NCBI GenBank assembly: GCA_963650915.1
Contig: CAVJMJ010000010.1
Location: 1 to 64,000, forward strand
Length of the DNA stretch: 64,000 bases
Source: UBA4636 sp963650915
GTDB taxonomy: Bacteria > Bacillota > Clostridia > Christensenellales > Borkfalkiaceae
Direction: 5' to 3'
The notes beneath the pieces are model-generated. The model saw nothing but the letters and a program-made list of their open reading frames with translations, made no database searches and was not told the origin of the DNA. A program made the position numbers and the translations under genes. This document shows positions 44,001 through 52,548 of the stretch, piece by piece (the first letter of the stretch is position 1; each line of letters begins with the position of its first letter).

Positions 44001-47000
44001 TTTTTTATCTACCGTAACGGTTATGGTACGAACGGTAACGTTTTGTTCTGCAACTTCAGCCGTCAAACCGTATTCAGCGCCGTTATAAGTTTTTGTTAAA
44101 GCGTATTGAAGTTTAGTTTCCGTCTTACTTGCGGTTGCTTCTGTCTTATTGCCGTTTATAGCGGTTAAAGTAACGGAAGCGGTATCGGCACCGTATTCTA
44201 CGTTGCCGTTTATAGCCATAGATGCGAAAATTTCTTCGGCATAAGAATTAGTATTGCCTATACGTTTTTCAACGAATTCTTTAACATCAGAAGTCGCACC
44301 TTCTATAAGTCCGTTATACTCATTCCAAAGCGTTTGTGCGCTTGTGATAATGGTGTCGCCTTTTAATTGAGCGTTGAAAGCTTCAACGTCTGCGATGTAT
44401 TGCGCCAAAGACTGGGTGTGAACGTAAAGGGTGGTTTTGCCCGTGAAACTATAATCGTCGTTTTGAACAACAACATTTTCGGTTACGTAAGCAGTTGTAG
44501 GAGCGTCAACAATAGTAAGTTTTACGTACAAACCTTCGGCATCGCCGTAGTAGGTAACGAGGGCGAAAAGCGCGAAGTCTTGGATGATTTTGCCGTCCTT
44601 GTCGTAAATACGCATCGTTTGGGTGCCGTCTTTTTCTAAATCGAGTTCAACCGATTTAATTACTTTGTCGAGTGCGGTTTCACCGTTGATAACGACGTTT
44701 GCTGTGTATTTAACTTTTTGGTAGCCTTCGGTGTAATAAGTGATAACGCCGTCTTTGGAAATTACCGCTTGTGCGCTGAATTTGCCGTCAACTATCGTGG
44801 CGTTTTCGGAACCGCCGACGTTTACATTAACGCCGTTTGCGCCGTTTACCGTGAAGTTAACCGTTGCAACGTAGTTTGTGCCGTTCCATTCAAGGAAGCG
44901 ACCTTTCATTGCTTGGTTAAGGATAACGGAAAGTTTTTCCGAATCGATTCTCGATGCTTCGGTTGCCGTGAAGCTTTCGAGCGTGAAGGCGTCATTGCTA
45001 AAGCCTTTATAGGTTTTACCTGTTTCGAGTTGTACAAAGTTGTAAAGCCCGTAAATGCGACCGCTCATACTGAATTTTGCGGTATTGTCTACATAACCGC
45101 CGGAGCAACCTTCGGTTATCTCCTGCGTGCCGACGGTAGCGTCTGTATCGACGTTAACCATAGCCGTTTTGCCCGTCGTTTGCAAGATGCCCGCAAACGC
45201 ACCGTCTATGTTAAGGGTGCCGTTTACTATAAGCATACCGCTTTGGCTAAATTTATATTCAGCTAAAACTTTGTTAGAGGGGTATACCTTACCGCTCTTG
45301 TCGGCTTGAATAAGTCCGTCGTAAACGTAGATTGCGCCGTTTGCGCCGATATTGACGGTTGCGCCCTCTTCGATAGTGACGACCGCGCCCGGCATGATTT
45401 TGTATTTTTGATCTACCGTAACCGTCGAACCCGACTTAAAGTTAAAGTTATAGGTGTAAGGTATGGCAAGAACCATTTTACCGCTACCGTAACCTTGTAA
45501 GTAGAATTCACCTGCGGTGATAGCACCGTACACGTCGATAGTGCTGAGTCCGCTGTCGCCCAAATGGATATTGCCGACTTGCTCGTTTACCTTTTTATTG
45601 TCGTCGTAAGTGATTTCAAGACGACTGCCTTCTTGCATCCAGATAAGCGCACCTTGTGCACTCGTCCCGGTAGACTTATTTGCTATACTGTCGATTAAAA
45701 TTACGTCTTGCGTATGTATTGAAGACCAGAAGTAAAGGGAAGTAGAACCAAGCACTGTTGCGCCGTAGTTAATAATTTGTTTGCATTGTACGTTTACCGT
45801 TGCAAACTGAGTAAAGGGGAACTGATCTGCATAATACAACGCATCGGTATTTGTACCGCCCGAATAGTTATTGACCATAAAGGGTTGGCGTAAAGTAGCA
45901 CCGTTATTTACGGTTATGCTTCCTTCGCCCGTTACAAGCCCTATAACGTCCATATAGCCGTTTATTACTATGCTTCCGTTATTTACAAGTTGAGCATAGT
46001 CGCCCGAAGTACGACCGGTTGCTTGTTGGTCGGTACCGTGTTGTACACCGCCGACGATAAGTTTGCCGTTTACCGTTAACGTTGCTCCGCTATTTACGGT
46101 CAAGGTTAAATAAGGCTTAATATTGTTATTCCAACTGGCCCTTGAAGTTGAAGTGTTGTTTTGTTTATAACCCGTTTCGTCCGTCGATGAATACGCCAGA
46201 ACGAGGGTTACGTTTGCGGGGATTTCGAGGTTATTTTCAATAACACAGTCGTTTATAACGACTATCTTACTGTCCTCGGTATAAGCGATTGCTTCGGCTA
46301 AAGATTTATAAAACCTTTTGCTATCCCTTGCAACGTATTTTGCCGATGACGCACTTGTAACTATTGCTTTGTATGCAGTGGTTTCACTCGTGGTATAGAA
46401 AGTATACTTAGCGTCGAAACTTTCTATTTTATCCGTCAATACGTTAAACCAGCCGTAAAATTTGCTACCCGTACCACCGCTTACGTATTCCAAAGTAATT
46501 TGTGAACCTATAGATACTTTTCCGCCGTTTTTGATTTCGGTTTCTCCGCACTTAGCGGTTATACAATTATTTAAGGCAGTTTCACTTGCGGAGTATCTTA
46601 CCGTAGAATCACCCGTTGCATACCCTACGTTTGCTATTTCAAATATATCGTCATATCTATCGACACTACCGTCTTTTACAAAAGCGAAATGTATAGTTAT
46701 GGAAGTCTCCCCATCAGGAATCTCTATAGGTAAAGTCAAAGTTTTCCAACCTAAATCACCGCTTGATAATGCTGAACTACCTTGTTTATAATCGTCAGTA
46801 ATATCACCGCAAATATACGGGAACTCGGTTCTATTTAAGTATGTTATCGGCGGTATATCATTTTCGCCATACCCACTTGATACGATTCTTTTTCTCCAGT
46901 TGCTATAAACAATATCGCAGTTAGACTCTGTTGAAATGTAATAATCAAATGTCAAAGTACCGGTTTCATAAACAGTAAAGGCAATGCCCGAAGACGAGGA

Positions 47001-49640
47001 TCCTACACTTTGGTTAGTACTTGCAAAAATGTAAGTACCTTTTTCTTGAGAAAGTTTTGCGTTAAATTTAAAGGGATAAAGATTATTAGCAATGTCGTTA
47101 TAAGCGTCAACGCTGACGTCAACCTTGCCGTATTTTACAAGATAATCGGCAATTTCGCCTTTAAGATCTACTTCCAACGTAATGCCGAAACGCTCGGTTA
47201 TATAGCCTGCTTTAGAGTATTCGAATTCCACAAGGGTGGTTTGCTTTAAACCGTCTATTTGATAACAGTAATAACCTTCTTGCTCATCTTTGAACAGAGT
47301 TGCTGTACTTAATACACCGTCGATATAAAGGTTACAAGTTTCTCCTTCTCCGAGGTAAGGTGCATATATTCTAACTATGTTTGTTGCGTTATAGTCGTAT
47401 TTAACAACGGCTCCGTTTTCAACTGTTTCTTCTTCAGAAACGCCGTTTATAGTAGAGTCAATTTTGCAGGTATCTAATTTACTTTTATTTTCAAAGGATT
47501 TTACCGCAAAATTTCTAATAAAGGCAGTATCAAGTCCGCTGCTGCTTGAACCGTCTTTACGGTAAGTAAACGTAACAACGTTTGAAGTAGGATCGGTAAA
47601 TTCAATTTTTTCTGTGTACCAACTAGTTGTTGTTAGATCTATTGTATCTGTGGCACCTTTGCCTTTATAGTTAGTTTTTTCCGCACCATTGAGATCAACC
47701 TTTAAGTAATCATAACTTTTTTCTGATGATTGTACCCATTCGTAGGCTAAAGCGTCTTGACCAAATACGTATATGTTAAAAATACTTTGTGAACTATTCA
47801 CTGCTTGGTTAGTTGATTTATAGTAATCGTACTTGACTTTATCATCTGCGGAAACTTTAACCCAAGGGTAGTCACCTACTTCCGCATAATATAAGCCGTC
47901 GATACCCAAAGACTTCAAGCAAACTATTTTTGCGTAAGTAGTTGTGGAAACCAATATGCCCATGTAATAGTATTCAACCACGCATTCGTTTGTACCGGTC
48001 AATTTACCTAAATTTGCTTTTTCGGTACCGGTAACCGCAACCTCGGTTCCGTTATATTTGAAAACGGCTTTAGCGTTTGCGTCAAGTGCGGTTTCAAAAC
48101 CGACAGTTAAAATATTTCCTTCGCCTTCGACGTCTTTAAAATAAAGACATCCGTCTTTTTCCGCTATAAAACTATCGGCTTGGGTAAGTGATTTTCCGTC
48201 AACAGTTGCCACAATATCGGTTGGCATTTCGGTAAGTCCGGTTACTATACGGAAGTTAAGAGTGGATTCACCGACTGTTGCCGTAAAAACAATATCGTTT
48301 GCTTTATTTTCAAGAGCCGATATGGTAAGGGTAGTGTTATCATCGTTAAGAGCATAATTTTTTGCATCGTTTCCGTTTACTGTAAAACTTGGAACTTCAG
48401 CCTTATTTAAAAAACTAACGACGATTATCGGGTTATTACCTTCTACGACATATTGTATTACGCCCGCTTCGCTTGTCACGTATTTAGCGACAATACTCTT
48501 ACCATCTACCGTTAAATCGGATAAACCGACAAGATAATTATTGTTTGTTAAGTAACTAACGCAATCGTCGGAAGTAACCGCTTCGGCTGAATCGCTTAAA
48601 CAGTCATTTAAAATAACCTTGTTAGAACCATACCCATATAAACCACCCCATAAGCCGTATTTGGTGCAAGTTGTAGGCGTAACAAGTACTGAGCCGATTA
48701 CTTTACAACGCGTCAAAGTTGTACCACTTGCACAATAACCAAAAAAACCACCGACATACGTCGCCGTGTCGCTTGCGTTTGCATAAACGGTGTTGTTTAT
48801 GACTGAACAATTGGTTAATTTGCAATATGTAAGAGAATCTAATGCGCCTGCAAATGCGCCGATGTATTTATCGCCACGAACCACACTGTTTTTTACGGTT
48901 ACATTTTCTATCGTGCTATTTCCGTTAGTTTGACCGAAAACTACGCCCATTCTATCGTCACCGCTATACGTAGACATAACAAAGCAATCGGCAAAAACAA
49001 TATTTTTGATTGTATAAGTTGAGGAACCACCGCTGAAAGCACCAATAAACCCGACATACTGTCCGTCTGATACCAAACACATATTGCGTATGGTATGGTT
49101 ACCTCCGTCAAATGTACCGTTAAAGGCAAATGTCGGATAATTGTTCTGAGGCTTACCAATAGGCGTCCAAAGTTGATTACTGTTTACGGTTACAGTGCCG
49201 TTTTCATCCGTGGTGAACCATTCGGTTGCGCCTTCTTTTCTGCCGTTAAGGTCGATGTCGGCACCTAATTTTATAGTTTTATCTGCAAAAGTTTTCCCGT
49301 CTGCTGCGGTACCAGTGTCTCCGCCGTTTACTAAAAAAGCGAAACCCGCAAGTTGTTCCGCAGTGGTAAGTGTAAATTCTGTATCTGTATCGTTATACCA
49401 ATTTGTATCAGCCGTGCCGTCCCAAGGCGTAACCGTGGTAGTAGTCGTGTCTTCACTATTAGTAGCGCTTTCGGAACCCGTCCCCTCGGTATTATTAACG
49501 CTTGATTCGGCATTCGTGGTTGTATCCGTATTCGCCCAAGCGTTATACTTCGGCATTCCGCTTAACGCAAAAAAGGTTGCAAGCGATAACACCATTACCG
49601 CTACCAAACTAAGTATGGTAGCCCTGCGCTTTAATTTCAT
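41049..49640 (-). CDS. Giant MBG/GLUG-domain cell-surface adhesin
   Basis: This protein of about 2863 residues has a signal peptide (RATILSLVAVMVLSLATFFA). A Thr/Ser/Asn-rich linker follows, then GLUG-like repeats near 150-330 (GVVFGQTNGNSTIENVTVKN), a long beta-rich middle with a pectate-lyase-like part, and at least seven MBG (YGX-type) repeats in about 1860-2550 (KVYGDKDETL, KTYGDKDGEI, SVYGDELANL). The tail is helical with a final TM (AVIGGLLISILSALKMILV). No LPxTG is present. The start at 49640 is preferred because AAAGGAG precedes that ATG. Two upstream ATGs lack a site. Confidence 0.88.
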   Translation of the reverse strand: MKLKRRATILSLVAVMVLSLATFFALSGMPKYNAWANTDTTTNAESSVNNTEGTGSESATNSEDTTTTTVTPWDGTADTNWYNDTDTEFTLTTAEQLAGFAFLVNGGDTGTAADGKTFADKTIKLGADIDLNGRKEGATEWFTTDENGTVTVNSNQLWTPIGKPQNNYPTFAFNGTFDGGNHTIRNMCLVSDGQYVGFIGAFSGGSSTYTIKNIVFADCFVMSTYSGDDRMGVVFGQTNGNSTIENVTVKNSVVRGDKYIGAFAGALDSLTYCKLTNCSVINNTVYANASDTATYVGGFFGYCASGTTLTRCKVIGSVLVTPTTCTKYGLWGGLYGYGSNKVILNDCLSDSAEAVTSDDCVSYLTNNNYLVGLSDLTVDGKSIVAKYVTSEAGVIQYVVEGNNPIIVVSFLNKAEVPSFTVNGNDAKNYALNDDNTTLTISALENKANDIVFTATVGESTLNFRIVTGLTEMPTDIVATVDGKSLTQADSFIAEKDGCLYFKDVEGEGNILTVGFETALDANAKAVFKYNGTEVAVTGTEKANLGKLTGTNECVVEYYYMGILVSTTTYAKIVCLKSLGIDGLYYAEVGDYPWVKVSADDKVKYDYYKSTNQAVNSSQSIFNIYVFGQDALAYEWVQSSEKSYDYLKVDLNGAEKTNYKGKGATDTIDLTTTSWYTEKIEFTDPTSNVVTFTYRKDGSSSSGLDTAFIRNFAVKSFENKSKLDTCKIDSTINGVSEEETVENGAVVKYDYNATNIVRIYAPYLGEGETCNLYIDGVLSTATLFKDEQEGYYCYQIDGLKQTTLVEFEYSKAGYITERFGITLEVDLKGEIADYLVKYGKVDVSVDAYNDIANNLYPFKFNAKLSQEKGTYIFASTNQSVGSSSSGIAFTVYETGTLTFDYYISTESNCDIVYSNWRKRIVSSGYGENDIPPITYLNRTEFPYICGDITDDYKQGSSALSSGDLGWKTLTLPIEIPDGETSITIHFAFVKDGSVDRYDDIFEIANVGYATGDSTVRYSASETALNNCITAKCGETEIKNGGKVSIGSQITLEYVSGGTGSKFYGWFNVLTDKIESFDAKYTFYTTSETTAYKAIVTSASSAKYVARDSKRFYKSLAEAIAYTEDSKIVVINDCVIENNLEIPANVTLVLAYSSTDETGYKQNNTSTSRASWNNNIKPYLTLTVNSGATLTVNGKLIVGGVQHGTDQQATGRTSGDYAQLVNNGSIVINGYMDVIGLVTGEGSITVNNGATLRQPFMVNNYSGGTNTDALYYADQFPFTQFATVNVQCKQIINYGATVLGSTSLYFWSSIHTQDVILIDSIANKSTGTSAQGALIWMQEGSRLEITYDDNKKVNEQVGNIHLGDSGLSTIDVYGAITAGEFYLQGYGSGKMVLAIPYTYNFNFKSGSTVTVDQKYKIMPGAVVTIEEGATVNIGANGAIYVYDGLIQADKSGKVYPSNKVLAEYKFSQSGMLIVNGTLNIDGAFAGILQTTGKTAMVNVDTDATVGTQEITEGCSGGYVDNTAKFSMSGRIYGLYNFVQLETGKTYKGFSNDAFTLESFTATEASRIDSEKLSVILNQAMKGRFLEWNGTNYVATVNFTVNGANGVNVNVGGSENATIVDGKFSAQAVISKDGVITYYTEGYQKVKYTANVVINGETALDKVIKSVELDLEKDGTQTMRIYDKDGKIIQDFALFALVTYYGDAEGLYVKLTIVDAPTTAYVTENVVVQNDDYSFTGKTTLYVHTQSLAQYIADVEAFNAQLKGDTIITSAQTLWNEYNGLIEGATSDVKEFVEKRIGNTNSYAEEIFASMAINGNVEYGADTASVTLTAINGNKTEATASKTETKLQYALTKTYNGAEYGLTAEVAEQNVTVRTITVTVDKKSVVYGEDEKALTATTEGLVYGDSEADVYTLSRVAGSTVGNYNVSATVNTEFTAYYIIELVNGENAYEITKKSITISVSDHANIKQSSEYVTDIDAKVVGLVGSDNANLTYNVLDADGNVIATIDATGKLNKQLDVASYVIEAIANNDNYSSYCNKYGNIKVVGDNDYYTVTVTFKNNKGETVDSHIYDGTVVTYEVSVTITQTGDKVNAFTFVSQPTIKNAGTYEVKVQVEEESYSEYFEVSKKELTLEAKDGKLVYNGSYIAPEIIATNLIGQDEVTVSNKSSENKNVGSYKLYADAISGASANNYKLANDAYVIYEIVANEITLEVQKATSVYGDELANLTAVLTGGTLGAGDNLNSLYELAVTAKNVGAYDVSCKGLNNNYSITFTGYEGAYTVTERPITVNVKSLTKVYGDKDETLVVTEVVGGVLANGDSLEDLKYLLTRAQSENVGTYAISGEDKDANYTITFTQATYTITAKDITVSVADGSKTYGDKDGEIKLSVIAGSFAFTDNFASIVKVSREEGENVGTYKITAEVLSNDNYNVKVQYTKTNNSVYTIGKRTAKIVVSDKSTDNTAKWSDIYALIKDGYITENVVSGDSLNVQTFVTINNDTLNSENFFKVFCGGRHVVSATYSNDNYDVTVENGTLTVTLPQISFKDLVLNYVYSGEEVKAFSLKNVVGALESATENTFRAKYYDADGQEVTSVVNAGAYKMVIEIVNKSAYEFKSGVQTEYTVTVEKKDISDNVTINKGDKNYLVYRADIAVSASVEGYDVATVLSYLVDGKAVTELSTLGKYKVTATVDDENYKGETSVEFYLVKNALANVKAITDTVDSANELTGKNYLNKIKEAKTLSDNLSESDKWQIADNEAWTSALEDLDAKYATVSYMEKVYASLASYETAEDSQKLGLLIGIRENLNSVKVESTLEKCSDAVTSYKGLWTAYTQKVNTADTVVQKTYNSMLSAVIGGLLISILSALKMILVK
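44301..44318. repeat. Dispersed motif copy 11, diverged (inside adhesin gene)
   Basis: TTCTATAAGTCCGTTATA, translated as YNGLIEG. Confidence 0.5.
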
Positions 49641-49932
49641 AAAAATTAAATCTCCTTTCATGTTATTTTTTTCGTTTTTCATGATATGTTTAAACGATAT
49701 ACCCCTCCCCTTTCTTCAAAAGGCAAGTTTGAGTTTTTTGTTTTGTGGACGTGCGAGCCTTTTTAATGTGCTCGCCGTTTTTTGTTCGGTGCATTCCTCT
49801 TTTGTTCGGTCTTTTCAAGGCGCACCTTTTTTGCCTTTTTCATCAAGGGGCAATATATCGGAATTTTTTTGTTGTTGGTTTGTTTGTTTGGGGGTTGGCT
49901 TGGGTTGTGGGTTGTTTGGCTCCCTTGTATTA

Positions 49933-50232
49933 GCCTTCACCCGGTAGGGGTGCGTAGGCGTTAAGCGGATAACACAGTGTGTTGTCCGTAGCCGTAGCCC
50001 GAGGCTTTAATAGCCGAGGCGGACTGGGGAACCGCCTTGCGGTGGATGAGGTTGGACGGTTTAGATAACCATAACGTTAATATTAACTTTCCAACCTCCT
50101 CAGTCGCTACGCGACAGCTCCCCCTACCAGGTGAAGCCTTGCTGACGCGTGCCACCGTCCACCTCGGTCTTACGACCTTCGGGCTACGGCTACAAACAGT
50201 GCACTATGCTGTTTGCTTAACACCTGCGCACC
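49933..50232. mobile_element. Composite fold-back (MITE-like) element A in the adhesin leader
   Basis: It has outer inverted arms of about 76 bp (49949-50024 and 50157-50232, sharing GTAGCCGTAGCCCGA). Nested inside are arms starting CCTTCACCCGGTAGGGG and ending CCCCTACCAGGTGAAG (50120-50135). No transposase is encoded. It lies between the adhesin promoter and the adhesin start codon. Confidence 0.75.
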
Positions 50233-50488
50233 CTTTGCACAAGGGAGGTTCAATCTTCTCCACAACTATTCCTATCTATATACCTTTTACGCTACCGCTT
50301 TGTTTGAAGTTTTTTTAAATTTTTTTAAATTTTTTTAAAAATTTATAAAAAGCGTAAAAAGTTATGAAAAGCGGTCGGGCGGTTAGCCCGAATATGTACA
50401 GAAAAATCAGATACGGTCTGAATTTACGTGTGAATTCGTAGTGATTTTTCTTCGTCTATTAAGGCATTAGATGAATATTTCGTGAAGT

Positions 50489-50517
50489 ATTATACAACTT
50501 TTAGTATGAAAGGTCAA
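50489..50517 (-). promoter_or_regulatory. Promoter of the adhesin operon
   Basis: TTGACC (50512-50517) and TATAAT (50489-50494) have a 17-bp spacer. It implies an untranslated leader of about 840 nt running through element A. Confidence 0.7.
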
Positions 50518-50567
50518 ACGTTTTTAGCGAATTTTGGCGAATATTCACAAAATATATTTATATAATC

Positions 50568-50598
50568 GAAAAATCGGCTTATTTTAACCGATTTTTAA
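50568..50598. terminator. Bidirectional terminator-like hairpin
   Basis: AAAAATCGG and CCGATTTTT pair around a short AT loop, upstream of the adhesin promoter and separating it from the array. Confidence 0.65.
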
Positions 50599-50679
50599 TG
50601 TGCATTTGTCGTGTTTTTTTCATTACGTATGCCTTTTTTCTTCGCCTAATGCCTTATTAGACGAACTTTTTTATTACTC

Positions 50680-51324
50680 CGTATGCGTTTTGTTATAACG
50701 CATACGAATTTTTGTCTTTTTCTCGTATGCGTTTTGCTATAACGCATACGACTTTTCTTTTTTTACTCGTATGCGTTTTGTTATAACGCATACGACTTTT
50801 CTTTTTTTACTCGTATGCGTTTTGTTATAACGCATACGACTTTTCTTTTTTTACTCGTATGCGTTTTGTTATAACGCATACGACTTTTCTTTTTTTACTC
50901 GTATGCGTTTTGTTATAACGCATACGACTTTTCTTTTTTTACTCGTATGCGTTTTGTTATAACGCATACGACTTTTTGTCTTTTTACCCGTATGCGTTTT
51001 GTTATAACGCATACGATTTTTTGTCTTTTTCTCGTATGCGTTTTGCTATAACGCATACGACTTTTCTTTTTTTACTCGTATGCGTTTTGTTATAACGCAT
51101 ACGACTTTTCTTTTTTTACTCGTATGCGTTTTGTTATAACGCATACGACTTTTCTTTTTTTACTCGTATGCGTTTTGTTATAACGCATACGACTTTTTGT
51201 CTTTTTACCCGTATGCGTTTTGTTATAACGCATACGATTTTTTGTCTTTTTCTCGTATGCGTTTTGCTATAACGCATACGAATTTTTGTCTTTTTCTCGT
51301 ATGCGTTTTGTTATAACGCATACG
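50680..51324 (+). repeat. Tandem array of 15 perfect hairpins, 44-45 bp period
   Basis: Each unit is CGTATGCGTT, a 7-nt loop (TTGTTAT or TTGCTAT), AACGCATACG, then a 17-18 nt T-rich spacer. Starts are 50680, 50724, 50768, 50812, 50856, 50900, 50944, 50989, 51033, 51077, 51121, 51165, 51210, 51254 and 51298. Spacer variants show a higher-order duplication of about 221 bp (five units). The T-rich side is on the plus strand. Confidence 0.95.
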
Positions 51325-51330
51325 ATTATA

Positions 51331-51436
51331 TATATTGTCAAGCGATTTTTTTAATTGTATATAAACTTTCTGACGAATGCAATTTTTTGTTGCTAAAAAT
51401 TTGCAAATAATTAGCAAAAAATCGCTTGACAATATA
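51331..51436. repeat. 21-bp inverted repeat duplicating the copper-promoter -35
   Basis: Arms TATATTGTCAAGCGATTTTTT (51331-51351) and its exact complement (51416-51436) are 64 bp apart. The right arm carries the TTGACA of the copper promoter. The left arm carries the same -35 on the opposite strand facing the hairpin array. Confidence 0.85.
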
Positions 51437-51476
51437 CCCCTCGGGGGTATACAATAAAAATACCCCGTGGGGGTAT
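51426..51476 (+). promoter_or_regulatory. CsoR-regulated copper promoter with two operators
   Basis: TTGACA (51426-51431), an 18-bp spacer and TACAAT (51450-51455) form the promoter. The spacer contains the palindrome TATACCCC-TCG-GGGGTATA (51433-51451). A second one, ATACCCC-GTG-GGGGTAT, lies at 51460-51476. Both match the G/C-tract palindrome of CsoR operators. The csoR start is about 760 bp downstream. Confidence 0.8.
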
Positions 51477-51515
51477 TCTGATATGTTAAGGTCGAGCAAA
51501 GATAGACTTTACATC

Positions 51516-51832
51516 GTTAGCCTTCACCTGGTAGGGGAAGGGGGACCGCCTTGCGGTGGATGAGGTTGGACGGTTTAAATAGCCGCAACGCTAATATTAA
51601 CTTTCCAACCTCCTCAGTCGCTACGCGACAGCTCCCCCTACCAGGTGAAGGCTTGCTGACGCACGCCACCTGTCCACCTCGGCTAAAATAGCCTCGGGCT
51701 ACGGCTACAAACAGCGCACTGTACTGTTTGCTTAACACTTACGCACCTCATCCGAGGTGAAGGTTTGCTGACGCTCAGTAAGTCTTTTCTGAGATGTGAC
51801 GCCTGCGCACCTCATCCGAGGTGAAGGCTAAC
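51516..51832. mobile_element. Fold-back (MITE-like) element B in the copper-operon leader
   Basis: This 317-bp element has perfect 14-bp terminal inverted repeats GTTAGCCTTCACCT and AGGTGAAGGCTAAC. Inside, CCTTCACCTGGTAGGGG (51521) pairs with its complement at 51635-51651. The inner part is nearly the same as element A. No ORF with protein-like features is present. Confidence 0.8.
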
Positions 51833-52239
51833 AAGGTTGGACGGCTTATATAACTGTAAAGTTTATAAATACTTCGATAACAAAAAAAACATTCTATATG
51901 TCCATTATTGCTGTTTTTTTATAAGGTTGAGCGATTATATTAACTTTCCAACCTCATCCGTCGCTACGCGCCACCTTCCCCTACCAGGTGAAGGCTTGCT
52001 GACGCTTAACATATGCCTTTCAAGGTGAAGGCTTGCTGACGCATTTACGCACCTTACAAGGTGAAGGCTTGCTGACGAAATTACAAATACGGAATGGCAA
52101 TTTTTATAATATGCGCGGCTTTGCCGCTAGATCCTTCGTCACCTCAGGATGACCCTGACGGAAGACTTTGTCTACGTGGTGAAACCTTTCATGTGAAGGC
52201 AGAAAAGTTAACAAAAAAATTACTAAAAAGGTAGAAAAA
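51833..52239. repeat. Degenerate fold-back copy C and AAGGTGAAGGCTTGCTGACG units
   Basis: A diverged half-element (AAGGTTGGACGGCTTATATA to CCCCTACCAGGTGAAGG) is followed by AAGGTGAAGGCTTGCTGACG-type units at about 51988-52078. A further GC-rich hairpin lies near 52116-52200. The csoR ribosome site (AAAGGTAG) follows. Confidence 0.65.
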
Positions 52240-52542
52240 ATGGAAAAATGTCCGTGTTGCGCGAGGAAAACTACCGAGCGCGAAGAAAGTCAAAAAAAGA
52301 GCCTTATTAACAGGCTTAACCGCATTGAAGGTCAGATAAGAGGCATTAAAAAAATGCTCGAGGACGACGCTTACTGCCCCGATATTTTAACACAGTCGGC
52401 TGCCGTGAACGCCGCCGTTAACGCCTTCAATAAGGAGCTTTTGTCCAACCACATCAAAGGTTGCGTCAAACGCGACATCTTGGACGGCAACGAGGAAGTC
52501 ATCGACGAACTCGTTTCCCTTTTGCAAAAACTCATGAGGTAA
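52240..52542 (+). CDS. csoR: Copper-sensing transcriptional repressor CsoR
   Basis: This 100-residue DUF156/CsoR-family protein has the Cu(I) ligand set C46 (AYCPD), H71 and C75 (NHIKGC), and the RLNRIEGQIRGIKKML helix. It represses copper export genes until Cu(I) binds. Two CsoR-type operators lie at the likely operon promoter. An extra CPCC at the N-terminus is additional and may also bind metal. It is 6 bp before copA. Confidence 0.94.
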   Translation: MEKCPCCARKTTEREESQKKSLINRLNRIEGQIRGIKKMLEDDAYCPDILTQSAAVNAAVNAFNKELLSNHIKGCVKRDILDGNEEVIDELVSLLQKLMR

Positions 52543-52548
52543 TATGAT

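Noticed and set aside
49195..49947. 250-codon plus-strand ORF opposite the adhesin start.
   Set aside because: It is antisense to the signal peptide and N-terminal domain of the adhesin and runs into the repeat element. Its hydrophobic composition reflects the complement of that sequence.
50037..50318. Short ORFs in the fold-back elements (also 51517-51738 and 51837-52028).
   Set aside because: They arise from the inverted repeats in either strand and have no start signals or recognisable domains. No transposase is present.
50680..51324. Possible CRISPR array.
   Set aside because: Repeats are perfect self-complementary hairpins and the intervening 17-18 bp are the same T-rich sequence, not unique spacers. 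No cas genes are nearby.
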